A stretch of DNA of 8,678 nt from contig JAKAOI010000067.1 of NCBI GenBank assembly GCA_021812265.1, forward strand, positions 1-8,678. Reading direction: 5' to 3'. A program made the translations under genes and the position numbers. The notes below the pieces were generated by a model. That model made no database searches. It worked only from the letters and a program-made list of their open reading frames with translations, and had not been told where the DNA came from. Positions 1 to 6,083 of the stretch are shown here, piece by piece (position 1 is the first letter of the stretch; each line of letters begins with the position of its first letter). This stretch comes from Chloroflexota bacterium (GTDB lineage: Bacteria > Chloroflexota > Ktedonobacteria > Ktedonobacterales > JACDGC01).

Positions 1-216
1 TCCGATCTTGCCGATGAATTGCGTGGACGTAAACCATCGCATACATATGAAGGCAGAGTGGTCTGCTTCTTGGAAACCGGTAAAAGCCAGGCTTCGATAC
101 TATGGTTTGATTATAAGCACCCACCAAAGCCGCCGAAACCGTCGTTGTTCTGGCATCTTGATAAAACTGCGCTGAACCGTTTTTATTGGGAAATTATTCC
201 CCCGGCTATAGCGTAA
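1..216 (+). CDS. Sulfide:quinone oxidoreductase-like FAD protein, C-terminal end (partial)
   Basis: The frame is open from base 1 and stops at TAA 214-216, so only about the last 71 residues of a gene beginning outside the window are present. The visible tail has a YEGRVVCFLETG stretch followed by FDYKHPPKPPKP and a Trp/Tyr-rich FWHLDK...FYWE end. This resembles the C-terminal region of sulfide:quinone oxidoreductase and flavocytochrome-c-like pyridine-nucleotide-disulfide oxidoreductases, which oxidise sulfide at the membrane and pass electrons to quinone. The FAD-binding motifs and redox cysteines would lie upstream and cannot be checked, so the substrate is inferred. A DsrE-family gene follows after 34 bases with its own ribosome binding site and no terminator between. 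The two are probably co-transcribed, which supports a role in sulfide or sulfur metabolism. A generic NAD(P)/FAD-dependent oxidoreductase remains possible. Confidence 0.75.
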   Translation, partial: SDLADELRGRKPSHTYEGRVVCFLETGKSQASILWFDYKHPPKPPKPSLFWHLDKTALNRFYWEIIPPAIA

Positions 217-250
217 CACATGTAGTAGTAATTTGAAAGGGAACTAACAT

Positions 251-715
251 ATGAACACTCCTATGGAAAATATTGTCAACCCGGTAGTAAATGATGGCCG
301 AGTGAACCGTATGTCGATTATTCTGTTTTCGGGAACCGTAGATAAACTGCTGGCGGCTTCTATCATGGCTACAGGGGCTTCGGCAATGGGACTGGAAGTA
401 GATATATTTTTAACGATGTGGGGCATGATGGCGTTTCGTAAAGGCGCACATAAAGAGTTGAACAAAGTCAGCGCCGATTTTGCGGAATATGCGCCGATGC
501 TGCAGCAGAAACTATCGGGGCCGGGCGCGCCGAATTGGATGGAAAATCTTGAACAAGCTAAAGAAATTGGTGATGTGCATGTATATGCCTGCGGCATGAC
601 GCTGGAAATGTTTGGCATGAGCAAAACCGATCTTGAAGACATTGTGGATGATGTTGTTGGTGTCGCCGGCTTTGTTGAGCGGGCTAAAGAAGGCAAGGTA
701 ACGTTATTTGTTTAA
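251..715 (+). CDS. DsrE/DsrF/DrsH-like (DsrE_2 type) sulfur-trafficking protein
   Basis: A 154-residue soluble protein with no signal peptide or membrane segment. After a loose N-terminal stretch of about 20 residues, the fold starts at MSIILFSGTVDKLLAA and continues through DIFLTMWGMMAF (51-62). It contains GAPNWMENL (92-100) and the hallmark VYACGMTLEMFGM (111-123), with Cys114 as the likely sulfur-carrying residue, then GVAGFVERA near the C-terminus. This order matches the DsrE_2 family, whose members relay persulfide sulfur or associate with sulfide and thiosulfate oxidation enzymes. Start chosen at ATG 251 because AAAGGGA lies 8 bases upstream. The preceding gene is a sulfide:quinone-oxidoreductase-like flavoprotein and a hairpin terminator follows. 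A role as sulfur acceptor for that enzyme is an inference from position. Confidence 0.88.
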   Translation: MNTPMENIVNPVVNDGRVNRMSIILFSGTVDKLLAASIMATGASAMGLEVDIFLTMWGMMAFRKGAHKELNKVSADFAEYAPMLQQKLSGPGAPNWMENLEQAKEIGDVHVYACGMTLEMFGMSKTDLEDIVDDVVGVAGFVERAKEGKVTLFV

Positions 716-753
716 GGCTGTCGAGCTGAAGTAAACTTTTACCCCTCTAGAGG

Positions 754-786
754 CGGGGCGGGAAAATGAATTTTCCGCCCCGTTTC
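754..786 (+). terminator. Rho-independent terminator after the DsrE gene
   Basis: A 12-bp stem pairs 754-765 with 771-782. It begins CGGGGCGG, includes one G-U pair and has a 5-base loop, and is followed by a short TTT run. It lies 38 bases after the DsrE stop codon and probably ends the flavoprotein-DsrE transcript. The T-run is short, so termination may be partial. Confidence 0.7.
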
Positions 787-888
787 CATACACTGCTGCA
801 AAACAAATATGCGCAGTGTTTTCTTCAATGCATTTTGAGGCATGGAGGCGCAAGGGACTTGTGTTGATGTGAGCCGGAGTTTTGGATA

Positions 889-917
889 TTGCAATGCCAT
901 CCAAAACTGGATATAAT
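889..917 (+). promoter_or_regulatory. Candidate sigma-A promoter for the ferredoxin-like gene
   Basis: TTGCAA at 889-894 and a perfect TATAAT at 912-917 are separated by 17 bases, the ideal spacing for a vegetative promoter. Predicted transcription starts near 924, leaving a leader of about 113 bases before the ferredoxin-like start at 1037. The site lies downstream of the terminator at 754-786, so the ferredoxin-like gene can be transcribed separately from the DsrE gene. Confidence 0.6.
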
Positions 918-939
918 CCATAATGAAAGCAAGAACCCG

Positions 940-984
940 CCATGGCTTTAGCCCATGTGGAGCGCCAAACTGAAAGCGTGGCGC
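940..984 (+). other. Two-hairpin leader, possible IS200/IS605-type right-end remnant
   Basis: The gap 716-1036 holds no convincing gene. Besides the terminator and promoter listed separately, it contains two adjacent hairpins. The first (940-960) is closed around GGCTTTAGCC and has two single-base bulges. The second pairs GCGCCA (962-967) with TGGCGC (979-984). The first, preceded by AAGCAAGAACCC at 927-938, resembles the subterminal hairpin at the right end of many IS200/IS605-type elements and their TnpB guide RNAs, from memory of that family. No tnpB reading frame survives here. A structured leader of the downstream gene is an equally open explanation. Confidence 0.35.
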
Positions 985-1036
985 AGCTATGGCCGCCGCT
1001 TGACATATTTTTGCAGCACACAGAGGGATGATGTAT

Positions 1037-1336
1037 ATGCCGACAGTTACATTTCAACGCGAAAATAAAGTAGTGACCGTTGAAGAAGGCGAAAATTTAC
1101 GTTACGTTGCAATGGAGCATGGGATCTCCGTTTATTGTCATATTTTTAACCTGACTAACTGCCATGGCAATGGGCTTTGCGGCAGCGATAAGGTGCAGAT
1201 TACACCTTCCAATGTAGTAAGCCCTCGCACGTCCTTGGAAAATTTTCATTTGAAGAAACGTCCCGATTTGCGACTGTCGTGCCAAGTAGTCATTCATGGT
1301 GATTGCACAGTTGTTACGCAGTGCGGCAAAAAATAA
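1037..1336 (+). CDS. [2Fe-2S] ferredoxin-like protein with a Cys-to-Asp change in the cluster motif
   Basis: A 99-residue soluble protein with a beta-grasp ferredoxin pattern: PTVTFQRENKVVTVEEG at the N-terminus, a cysteine loop in the middle, then LRLSCQVVIHGDCTV. The expected adrenodoxin-like ligand pattern is C-x5-C-x2-C plus a distal C. Here Cys42 and Cys48 are followed by Asp51 where the third cysteine should be, and Cys82 matches the distal ligand. Extra cysteines at 34, 90 and 96 might substitute. ATG codons occur at 1028, 1031 and 1037. The last is chosen because GAGGG (1023-1027) lies 9 bases upstream, whereas the first two are 0 and 3 bases away. It probably carries electrons for the neighbouring sulfide/sulfur genes, but cluster type and partner are unproven. 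The stop is 5 bases from the end of the convergent regulator gene. Confidence 0.72.
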   Translation: MPTVTFQRENKVVTVEEGENLRYVAMEHGISVYCHIFNLTNCHGNGLCGSDKVQITPSNVVSPRTSLENFHLKKRPDLRLSCQVVIHGDCTVVTQCGKK

Positions 1337-1341
1337 AATAG

Positions 1342-2079
1342 TCAAAGAGTTTCCGCAGATGTTTTGCGGCGATACAGCCGGGCCGGCCGATGTGGTCCCT
1401 CCATTTTGACATCACTGGTTTCATCCAGCGAGTGGATGGAGAAGATTTTTTTGCGGAAATTGCGCTTATCCAGCTCACGGTTTAAAATTGCCTCATAGGC
1501 GTTTTGCAGCTCCCGTAGGGTAAACTCTTCGGAAACCAAGTGAAATCCGATGGTAGTATACTCAAGTTTACCCTGCATTCTTTTCAGCGTATAACGCAAT
1601 ATCGAATCGTGATTATACGCCATGCTCGGCAAAGATATAACGGGCCACCACTGTGCGCCGGCCAGTGATTTTACCGCTTGCATATCTAAACTGCTTTCGT
1701 TTCCCAGCGCAAAATATACCACGGAAACAACTCTTCCCCGCGGGTCTTGTTGTATATCTCCAAATGTGTATAACTGTTCCAGATAGATGTTCCGTTGTCC
1801 TGTCATATGCTCCAGTTGGCGCCGCGCGGTTTCCTCTACTCCGTGGTTGGCAGAAACATACGCCGAGGGAATGGCCCATAAACCGGCCGATTCAGTGTCT
1901 AGTTGTATGAGCAGCGCTTGCAGTTTAGCGTCGAAAATGGTAAGCAGAACTACCGCTGTTTCCACAATAGGCCGCGCTACCGCATCTGTAGAAAATGCGG
2001 ATATATTTTGCGGCGCCGGGTATAGCTCGGCGTTGTTCTGCTGTACAACGCTATCGTTGCTGTCTAAGCGCTGCTTCAT
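1342..2079 (-). CDS. NrtR-like regulator: degenerate Nudix domain plus winged helix
   Basis: A 245-residue protein. Residues about 38-155 form a Nudix-like domain and 175-240 a C-terminal winged helix, with FTLRELQNAYEAILNRELDKRNFRKK (186-211) typical of the DNA-binding part of NrtR regulators. Those regulators bind ADP-ribose or related nucleotides and usually control NAD synthesis or sugar-use genes. The Nudix box, normally R-E-L-x-E-E-T-G, reads RQLEHMTG (87-94). The catalytic glutamates are replaced by Gln, His and Met, so hydrolysis is unlikely and a sensor role is favoured. The start ATG overlaps the stop of the upstream protease gene (ATGA), indicating translational coupling. No NAD or pentose genes are in the window, so its targets are unknown. 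The first 30 residues are poorly conserved-looking and may be linker. Confidence 0.8.
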   Translation of the reverse strand: MKQRLDSNDSVVQQNNAELYPAPQNISAFSTDAVARPIVETAVVLLTIFDAKLQALLIQLDTESAGLWAIPSAYVSANHGVEETARRQLEHMTGQRNIYLEQLYTFGDIQQDPRGRVVSVVYFALGNESSLDMQAVKSLAGAQWWPVISLPSMAYNHDSILRYTLKRMQGKLEYTTIGFHLVSEEFTLRELQNAYEAILNRELDKRNFRKKIFSIHSLDETSDVKMEGPHRPARLYRRKTSAETL

Positions 2080-3035
2080 AAAATGAGTGTTACCTGACGT
2101 ATCTTTTCGTCGCGAATAAATGTAATATGCAGCTGGTCACCTATGGAATGACGTTGGACTACTGCGGCCAATTCGCGGGGTTCTTGTACAATGGTGTTAT
2201 CAGCGGCAAGAATAATATCGTGACTTTTTAATCCGGCGCTGCTGGCTGGGTAATTTGGCGCTACATCTATGATGGCGACAGCAAAAGATTGCCGCAGATG
2301 GAAAGCGCGAATAAAATCTTCGGGTAACTGGATGGAAAGAGCCGATACCCCCATGCTGACTTTTCTTTTGGCTTTGCTGTCGGCTAAATTGGTGAGCACC
2401 GCCAGAATATTATCTACCGGTATGGCAAAACCAATACCTTGGGCTTGCTGCACTATGGCTGTGGTAACGCCAACAACTTTTCCTTCACCGTTGACCAATG
2501 GCCCTCCGGAATTTCCCGGATTAATCGGCGTTTGTGTTTGAATAAGGTTCCGCAGCGGAGATCCGATCTGCGATTCAATGGTTCGGCCAATGGCGCTGAC
2601 AACTCCCGCCGTAACAGACCACCCTAAGCCAAGTGGGTTGCCGATGGCTACGACAAGCTGGCCAATAAGCGGTGTTTCGCTGCTAAACTCTGCAATTTTC
2701 AGTCCGCCGTTATCTTTTATGCGCAATACGGCAAGATCTTCGCTTTCTTCTTTATTTACCAAAGACGCTTCAACGGTTCTGCCATCATATAAGGTAACTA
2801 AAATTCTTGTTGCGCGCTGAATGACGTGCGCATTTGTTAAAATGAGACCATCCGACTGAAAAATAAAACCGGAGCCGAGACCCGCCGCAACCGGTGTGCG
2901 GGAATATAGCAACCCGCCGGTATTGGCAATTTCTGTTTCAATGCGAACTACCGATGGCCCGGCAATTTTGGCGGCATTGACAACAACTTCTGAGTATGCG
3001 TCTAATGGAGACTTATTATTTGAACTTGTGCCCAT
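2076..3035 (-). CDS. HtrA-like S1C serine protease with PDZ domain, no export signal
   Basis: A 319-residue protein. Trypsin-like domain 1-215 carries an intact triad: His70 in LTNAHVIQ, Asp100 in EESEDLAVLRI and Ser176 in NPGNSGGPL. A single PDZ domain follows (about 226-318). HtrA proteases degrade or refold damaged proteins and are normally exported or membrane anchored. Here the N-terminus (MGTSSNNKSPLDAY) has no hydrophobic segment, so a cytoplasmic location is inferred. The start at 3035 is chosen because AGGAG lies 9 bases upstream. An in-frame start at 3083 is possible but would run through that ribosome binding site, and its extra 16 residues (MAQAKALIDQKRSRII) are not a signal peptide either. 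The gene is first in a two-gene operon with the NrtR-like regulator, overlapping by 4 bases. Confidence 0.9.
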   Translation of the reverse strand: MGTSSNNKSPLDAYSEVVVNAAKIAGPSVVRIETEIANTGGLLYSRTPVAAGLGSGFIFQSDGLILTNAHVIQRATRILVTLYDGRTVEASLVNKEESEDLAVLRIKDNGGLKIAEFSSETPLIGQLVVAIGNPLGLGWSVTAGVVSAIGRTIESQIGSPLRNLIQTQTPINPGNSGGPLVNGEGKVVGVTTAIVQQAQGIGFAIPVDNILAVLTNLADSKAKRKVSMGVSALSIQLPEDFIRAFHLRQSFAVAIIDVAPNYPASSAGLKSHDIILAADNTIVQEPRELAAVVQRHSIGDQLHITFIRDEKIRQVTLIL

Positions 3036-3064
3036 TATAATCCTGCTCCTTTTTTGATCTATGA

Positions 3065-3146
3065 GGGCTTTTGCTTGAGCCAAACAAAGATGTTTCTTTC
3101 TCTGTGCCTCTTGTGTATGTATACCAGGCTGTACAAGCGAAAGTCC
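3065..3146 (-). promoter_or_regulatory. Inverted-repeat leader element upstream of the htrA-like gene
   Basis: Read on the - strand, the element opens with GGACTTTCGCTTG (3146-3134) and closes with CAAGCAAAAGCCC (3077-3065), ending 30 bases before the protease start. Bases 3065-3077 and 3134-3146 pair over 13 positions. As a + strand RNA all 13 pair, with two G-U pairs. As a - strand RNA two are A-C mismatches. Inside, AGCC pairs with GGCT. The 12-base GGACTTTCGCTT recurs exactly at 7624-7635 in the yhfC leader. A candidate promoter also overlaps it on the - strand: TGGACT (3147-3142), 18 bases, then TATACA (3123-3118) preceded by TGG. Confidence 0.4.
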
Positions 3147-3209
3147 AGTCTATTCTATTGCAGCAAGCATAAAAGAAACGTAATACGAGTGGAGTTTCTT
3201 TCGCTGAAT

Positions 3210-3218
3210 ATTGTATCA
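3210..3218 (-). promoter_or_regulatory. Candidate extended -10 promoter for the htrA-like operon
   Basis: On the - strand TGATACAAT fits the extended -10 form TGnTATAAT with one mismatch. No good -35 hexamer is visible at the expected distance. If used, the leader would be about 165 bases and would include the whole inverted-repeat element at 3146-3065. Confidence 0.35.
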
Positions 3219-3306
3219 TATCTTTGCGGTTTACGCGCAGTTTTGTTATGTTTCAGGAATGTGTTCAATCATAGGCAATTCGGCGTTTTTTGTGTAGAGA
3301 GCCGCG

Positions 3307-3320
3307 CCGCCAATTGGCGG
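3307..3320. promoter_or_regulatory. Perfect 14-bp palindrome next to the rpmF promoter
   Basis: CCGCCAATTGGCGG is its own reverse complement and ends 5 bases before the candidate -35 box at 3326. Its size and position suit an operator for a dimeric regulator, but no known consensus was recognised. A chance palindrome of this length in a window this size is not rare. Confidence 0.3.
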
Positions 3321-3325
3321 GCGTA

Positions 3326-3355
3326 TTGCGGTAAGCCGGCAGAGAGTGGTACAAT
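3326..3355 (+). promoter_or_regulatory. Candidate promoter for the rpmF-fab operon
   Basis: TTGCGG (3326-3331) and TACAAT (3350-3355) are 18 bases apart, and TG at 3347-3348 makes an extended -10. Predicted start is near 3362, giving a leader of about 105 bases before rpmF. It is the best vegetative-type promoter seen on the + strand in the gap 3036-3467, which otherwise holds no gene. Confidence 0.5.
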
Positions 3356-3435
3356 AAACGCAGAGTTTTCGATTTTCGGTGATTGAAAATGGAGTGTATT
3401 TTCGGTTTTCCGTTGTCCGAACAATCATTGACGCT

Positions 3436-3451
3436 ATTTGATTATTCAGAT
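3436..3451. promoter_or_regulatory. Imperfect dyad just before the rpmF ribosome binding site
   Basis: ATTTGA (3436-3441) and TCAGAT (3446-3451) form a 5-of-6 inverted repeat around TTAT, immediately before the AAGGAG ribosome binding site. It resembles the TTTGA-N3-TCAAA boxes of the MarR-type lipid regulator FabT, but the spacer is one base longer. No regulator gene of that type is in the window. Confidence 0.2.
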
Positions 3452-3467
3452 TAAGGAGCACTATTTC

Positions 3468-3659
3468 ATGGGCGCTTTACCTAAACAGAAAATCAGCCGA
3501 AGCCAGCAAGGCAACAGAAGATCGCATCATTCTGTAAAAATGCCGCAGCTTGCTAGATGCCCAAACTGCAAATCTTATAGAGAACTGCACCACGTGTGCC
3601 CAAATTGCGGAATGTATAAAGGCCGCCAAGTATTATTCAGCAAAGATACGCTGGATTAA
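3468..3659 (+). CDS. rpmF: 50S ribosomal protein L32, zinc-ribbon form
   Basis: A 63-residue basic protein of the large ribosomal subunit. It begins MGALPKQKISRSQQGNRRSHH and carries CPNC (31-34) and CPNC (44-47), the four-cysteine zinc ribbon of the C+ type of L32, followed by MYKGRQV. Length matches the family. Start at ATG 3468 is supported by AAGGAG (3453-3458) 9 bases upstream, and an upstream in-frame start at 3438 would lie before that site. In many bacteria rpmF heads the fatty-acid/phospholipid operon, and here fabD follows after 54 bases with no terminator. The gene that often precedes it (YceD/DUF177) and the regulator fapR are absent. Confidence 0.97.
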   Translation: MGALPKQKISRSQQGNRRSHHSVKMPQLARCPNCKSYRELHHVCPNCGMYKGRQVLFSKDTLD

Positions 3660-3713
3660 TGAGATTTTGCTGATTTTTTCTATCACTATATCTGCCTTGG
3701 TGGGGTGTTATCT

Positions 3714-4766
3714 ATGCGCTTAGCGTTTGTCTTTCCCGGTCAGGGAAGCCAAACTGTGGGAATGGGAAAAGATATTTTTGAACAGTTTCCCGCTGCAAAA
3801 CAAGTTTTTGCCTCTGCCGACGCCGCTGTAGGCTTTTCGTTAAGCTCCGTTTGCTTTGAAGGACCGGAGGAAACACTGAAGGATACCGTGCACGCTCAAC
3901 CTGCTATTACCGCAGTAAGCCTTGCATACCTTGCAGCGTTTCTTTCCGAGGCCGGCGCCGGAGCTGACGCTGTTTTTACCGGTATTCCGGAGCAGTTTCG
4001 CCCTATAGTTACCGCCGGCCACAGTGTGGGTGAGTATACAGCGTTTATTGCTGCGGGCGCAATATCGTTTCAAGATGGTTTGCGGCTGGTTTATCGCCGT
4101 GGAGAGTTGATGAGCCAAGACAGCAAATCGTGTCCCAGCGGAATGGCTGCTGTACTCGGCCTGAGCCGCGACGCGCTGACCGAAATTTGCCGGCAGGCTG
4201 AAGCAGCAGTTGCGCAAAATACCGATACATTGAAATACGCCTCTGTCAACACCGGCTCCGGAGCAGTGCGGGTTGCAAATGATAATGCGCCTGGGCAAAT
4301 TGTTATTTCCGGCGCAATGCCCGCTTTAGAAAAAGCAATGGAACTTGCCCAAGCCGCGGGCGCAAAACGTGTTGTGCCTTTGGCTGTAAGCGGAGCGTTT
4401 CACTCACCGGTTATGGCAGATGCCGCACAAAAATTCACCGAATTTGCTGCGTCTGTGCAAATACACGACGCGCATACGCCCATTATTTCAAACTGTGAAG
4501 CCGAGCCGATGTATTTAGCCGCGGAAATTCGCAAAGAAGCCGAACGACAGATAGTTTCATCGGTGTTGTGGACGCAAACGGTTGAGTGGATGGCAGGACA
4601 AGGCCAAGCAGATACATTTGTTGAGTTTGGCGCCGGACAGGTTCTGGGTGGTTTGATTAAACGCACAGTAAAGAACTGCGCTATTTATTCCGTGGGCACG
4701 GCGCAAGATGTTGTGCGTGTTGCCGCCGCATTGCGCGAACAAGGATATGGATTTGCCGCGCAATAA
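3714..4766 (+). CDS. fabD: Malonyl-CoA:ACP transacylase
   Basis: A 350-residue cytoplasmic enzyme that moves malonyl from CoA to acyl carrier protein, supplying the extender unit for fatty-acid synthesis. Visible motifs are FPGQGSQ (7-13), the nucleophile elbow GHSVGEY with Ser104, the RRG arginines (128-130), NAPGQIVISG (191-200), SGAFHSP with catalytic His230, and EFGAGQVLGGLIKR (304-317) with the conserved Gln309. It is about 40 residues longer than E. coli FabD. The extra length lies before the elbow (about 80-98) and in 163-188, where a loop rich in Ala, Asn and Thr is inserted. Start ATG 3714 is preferred over GTG 3705 because GGTGGGG (3699-3705) lies 8 bases upstream. It sits between rpmF and fabG in the operon. 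Confidence 0.96.
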   Translation: MRLAFVFPGQGSQTVGMGKDIFEQFPAAKQVFASADAAVGFSLSSVCFEGPEETLKDTVHAQPAITAVSLAYLAAFLSEAGAGADAVFTGIPEQFRPIVTAGHSVGEYTAFIAAGAISFQDGLRLVYRRGELMSQDSKSCPSGMAAVLGLSRDALTEICRQAEAAVAQNTDTLKYASVNTGSGAVRVANDNAPGQIVISGAMPALEKAMELAQAAGAKRVVPLAVSGAFHSPVMADAAQKFTEFAASVQIHDAHTPIISNCEAEPMYLAAEIRKEAERQIVSSVLWTQTVEWMAGQGQADTFVEFGAGQVLGGLIKRTVKNCAIYSVGTAQDVVRVAAALREQGYGFAAQ

Positions 4767-4788
4767 CCCGGCGCCGCGAACCGCCGGG
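4767..4788 (+). other. GC-rich hairpin directly after the fabD stop codon
   Basis: CCCGGCG (4767-4773) pairs perfectly with CGCCGGG (4782-4788) around an 8-base loop. No T-run follows, so it is not a standard terminator. A smaller TTCAG/CTGAA hairpin follows at 4812-4825. They may protect or process the transcript between fabD and fabG. Confidence 0.35.
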
Positions 4789-4883
4789 GAGTATGAATCT
4801 GCTGTTGCCGGTTCAGCCACCTGAAGGCGTAATGGCGCATCGCCGGCGTTGCGTGTTATCTGATTTTGGAGGAGAACGCTGAT

Positions 4884-5639
4884 ATGAATCCATCGCAAGC
4901 GCAGTTAAGCGGGAAAACCGCTTTGGTTACGGGGGCCAGCCGAGGTATTGGCAAGGCAATCGCAATAGAACTTGCACGCCGCGGCGCTGCAGTTGCCGTA
5001 AATTATCGGAATGATCAAGCCGCCGCCGATGCGGTAGTTGGCGCTATCATCGCTGCCGGAGGATCTGCCTTTGCTGTGCAGGGCAATGTAAGCGATGCGG
5101 CGGGGGTGGATAAGGTTTTTGCTGAAACTGCTGAACACCTTGGCGCGCCGGCTATTTTAGTGAATAACGCCGGAATTACCCGCGATGGGCTTTTGCTGCG
5201 GATGACCGAAGAAGATTGGGATGATGTGATGACTACCAATCTAAAATCGGTGTTTTTGTGCACAAAAGCGGCGTTGCGCGCAATGATGAAGGCGCGTTGG
5301 GGCAGAATTATTAATGTGGCGTCTATCGCGGGGATAAACCCGAACCCCGGGCAGGCAAACTATGCCGCCGCTAAAGCCGGGATTATTGCGTTTACAAAAA
5401 GCGCCGCCCGCGAAATCGCCTCGCGCTCTATTACCGTAAACGCTATTGCGCCGGGGTTTGTGGAAACAGATATGACGGCCAATCTTCCTGAAGAACTGCG
5501 CAAAGAAGGTATGCAGCGTACCCCTGCCGGAAGGTTTGGTTTACCCGAAGAAATTGCGTCGCTTGCGGCGTATTTGGCGCTGCCAGAATCTGCCTATATA
5601 ACCGGGCAGGCAATTATTGTAGACGGAGGGCTTGCCTGA
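4884..5639 (+). CDS. fabG: 3-oxoacyl-ACP reductase (short-chain dehydrogenase)
   Basis: A 251-residue cytoplasmic enzyme that reduces 3-ketoacyl-ACP with NADPH in the fatty-acid elongation cycle. It has the Rossmann motif TGASRGIG (16-23), NNAG (94-97), Asn119, Ser147 in INVASIAG, and the YxxxK pair Tyr160/Lys164. The C-terminal IVDGGLA is typical of FabG. Length is normal. Start ATG 4884 is supported by GGAGGAG (4868-4874), while the in-frame TTG at 4866 lies at that site and is rejected. Short-chain dehydrogenases have many substrates, but the position after fabD and upstream of an ACP coding region makes the FabG role very likely. Confidence 0.96.
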   Translation: MNPSQAQLSGKTALVTGASRGIGKAIAIELARRGAAVAVNYRNDQAAADAVVGAIIAAGGSAFAVQGNVSDAAGVDKVFAETAEHLGAPAILVNNAGITRDGLLLRMTEEDWDDVMTTNLKSVFLCTKAALRAMMKARWGRIINVASIAGINPNPGQANYAAAKAGIIAFTKSAAREIASRSITVNAIAPGFVETDMTANLPEELRKEGMQRTPAGRFGLPEEIASLAAYLALPESAYITGQAIIVDGGLA

Positions 5640-5690
5640 AAGGGCAGTTTCTCTCCTTGAAATGCGAAACGACCGAGCAGGCAATATGCT

Positions 5691-6083
5691 ATGAAAAATA
5701 ACGCTGATTTTCTGCAGCAAGTATCCCATCATGGCGTGTCTTCTTCCAATACCGGGAAAGACGCTGCCGGCTCTGTACGGATTACAAAGCATGTGATAGG
5801 ATCTATAATTGAACTAGCCGCAATTCAGGTTGAAGGTGTTGCGCGTATTGCGCCGATAACAAGCCCGTGGGCAAAAATTTTATGGCGCAGTCAGCCTCAG
5901 CGTGGAATTGCGATAGATATTCGTGATAACACCATTTATACCGATGTCTATCTTGTTGTGAAACATGGATTTCAAATGACTGAGGTAGGCTTATGCGCCC
6001 AAGAAGCGATAGCTAAAGCGCTGCGAGATATGATTGGCATGCAAATTGGTGAAATCAATATTTTTATTCAGGATATCAGTTAA
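5691..6083 (+). CDS. Asp23/Gls24 family envelope stress protein
   Basis: A 130-residue soluble protein. After a polar N-terminus of about 27 residues, the Asp23/Gls24 domain runs from [18 protein letters not shown] through [28 protein letters not shown] and the terminal [11 protein letters not shown]. Members of this family are small, abundant Gram-positive proteins linked to cell-envelope stress, and one copy commonly lies just before nusB. That arrangement is seen here: the stop TAA overlaps the NusB start by one base (TAATG), pointing to coupled translation. The ribosome binding site is weak (GAGCAGG, 9 bases upstream of the ATG), suggesting modest expression or coupling to fabG, whose stop lies 51 bases upstream. 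Molecular function is not well defined for the family. Confidence 0.88.
   Translation: MKNNADFLQQVSHHGVSSSNTGKDAAGSVRITKHVIGSIIELAAIQVEGVARIAPITSPWAKILWRSQPQRGIAIDIRDNTIYTDVYLVVKHGFQMTEVGLCAQEAIAKALRDMIGMQIGEINIFIQDIS

Noticed and set aside
244..696. A 150-codon frame on the - strand opposite the DsrE gene.
   Set aside because: It mirrors the coding periodicity of the DsrE gene, and its translation has no family features.
962..1005. Partial resemblance of the ferredoxin leader to the c-di-GMP-I (GEMM) riboswitch (CCAAAC-TGAAAG followed by AGCTATGG).
   Set aside because: The second helix with its conserved receptor and the GACGCAAAG segment are not found in order, so the resemblance is too partial to call.
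1000..1028. TTGACA at 1000-1005 as a -35 box for the ferredoxin-like gene.
   Set aside because: No -10 hexamer lies 16-18 bases downstream; that position overlaps the ribosome binding site and start codons.
3184..3200. AAAGAAAC/GTTTCTTT inverted repeat (about 3173-3202) as a terminator.
   Set aside because: It has a 14-base loop, no T-run on either strand and sits between divergent genes where no transcript should end.
3054..3386. A 110-codon frame in the htrA-rpmF intergenic region.
   Set aside because: No ribosome binding site and no protein-like pattern; it overlaps promoter and repeat signals and ends before the rpmF start.
3428..3456. TTGACG at 3428-3433 as a promoter for rpmF.
   Set aside because: The expected -10 position falls on TTAAGG, which is the ribosome binding site region.
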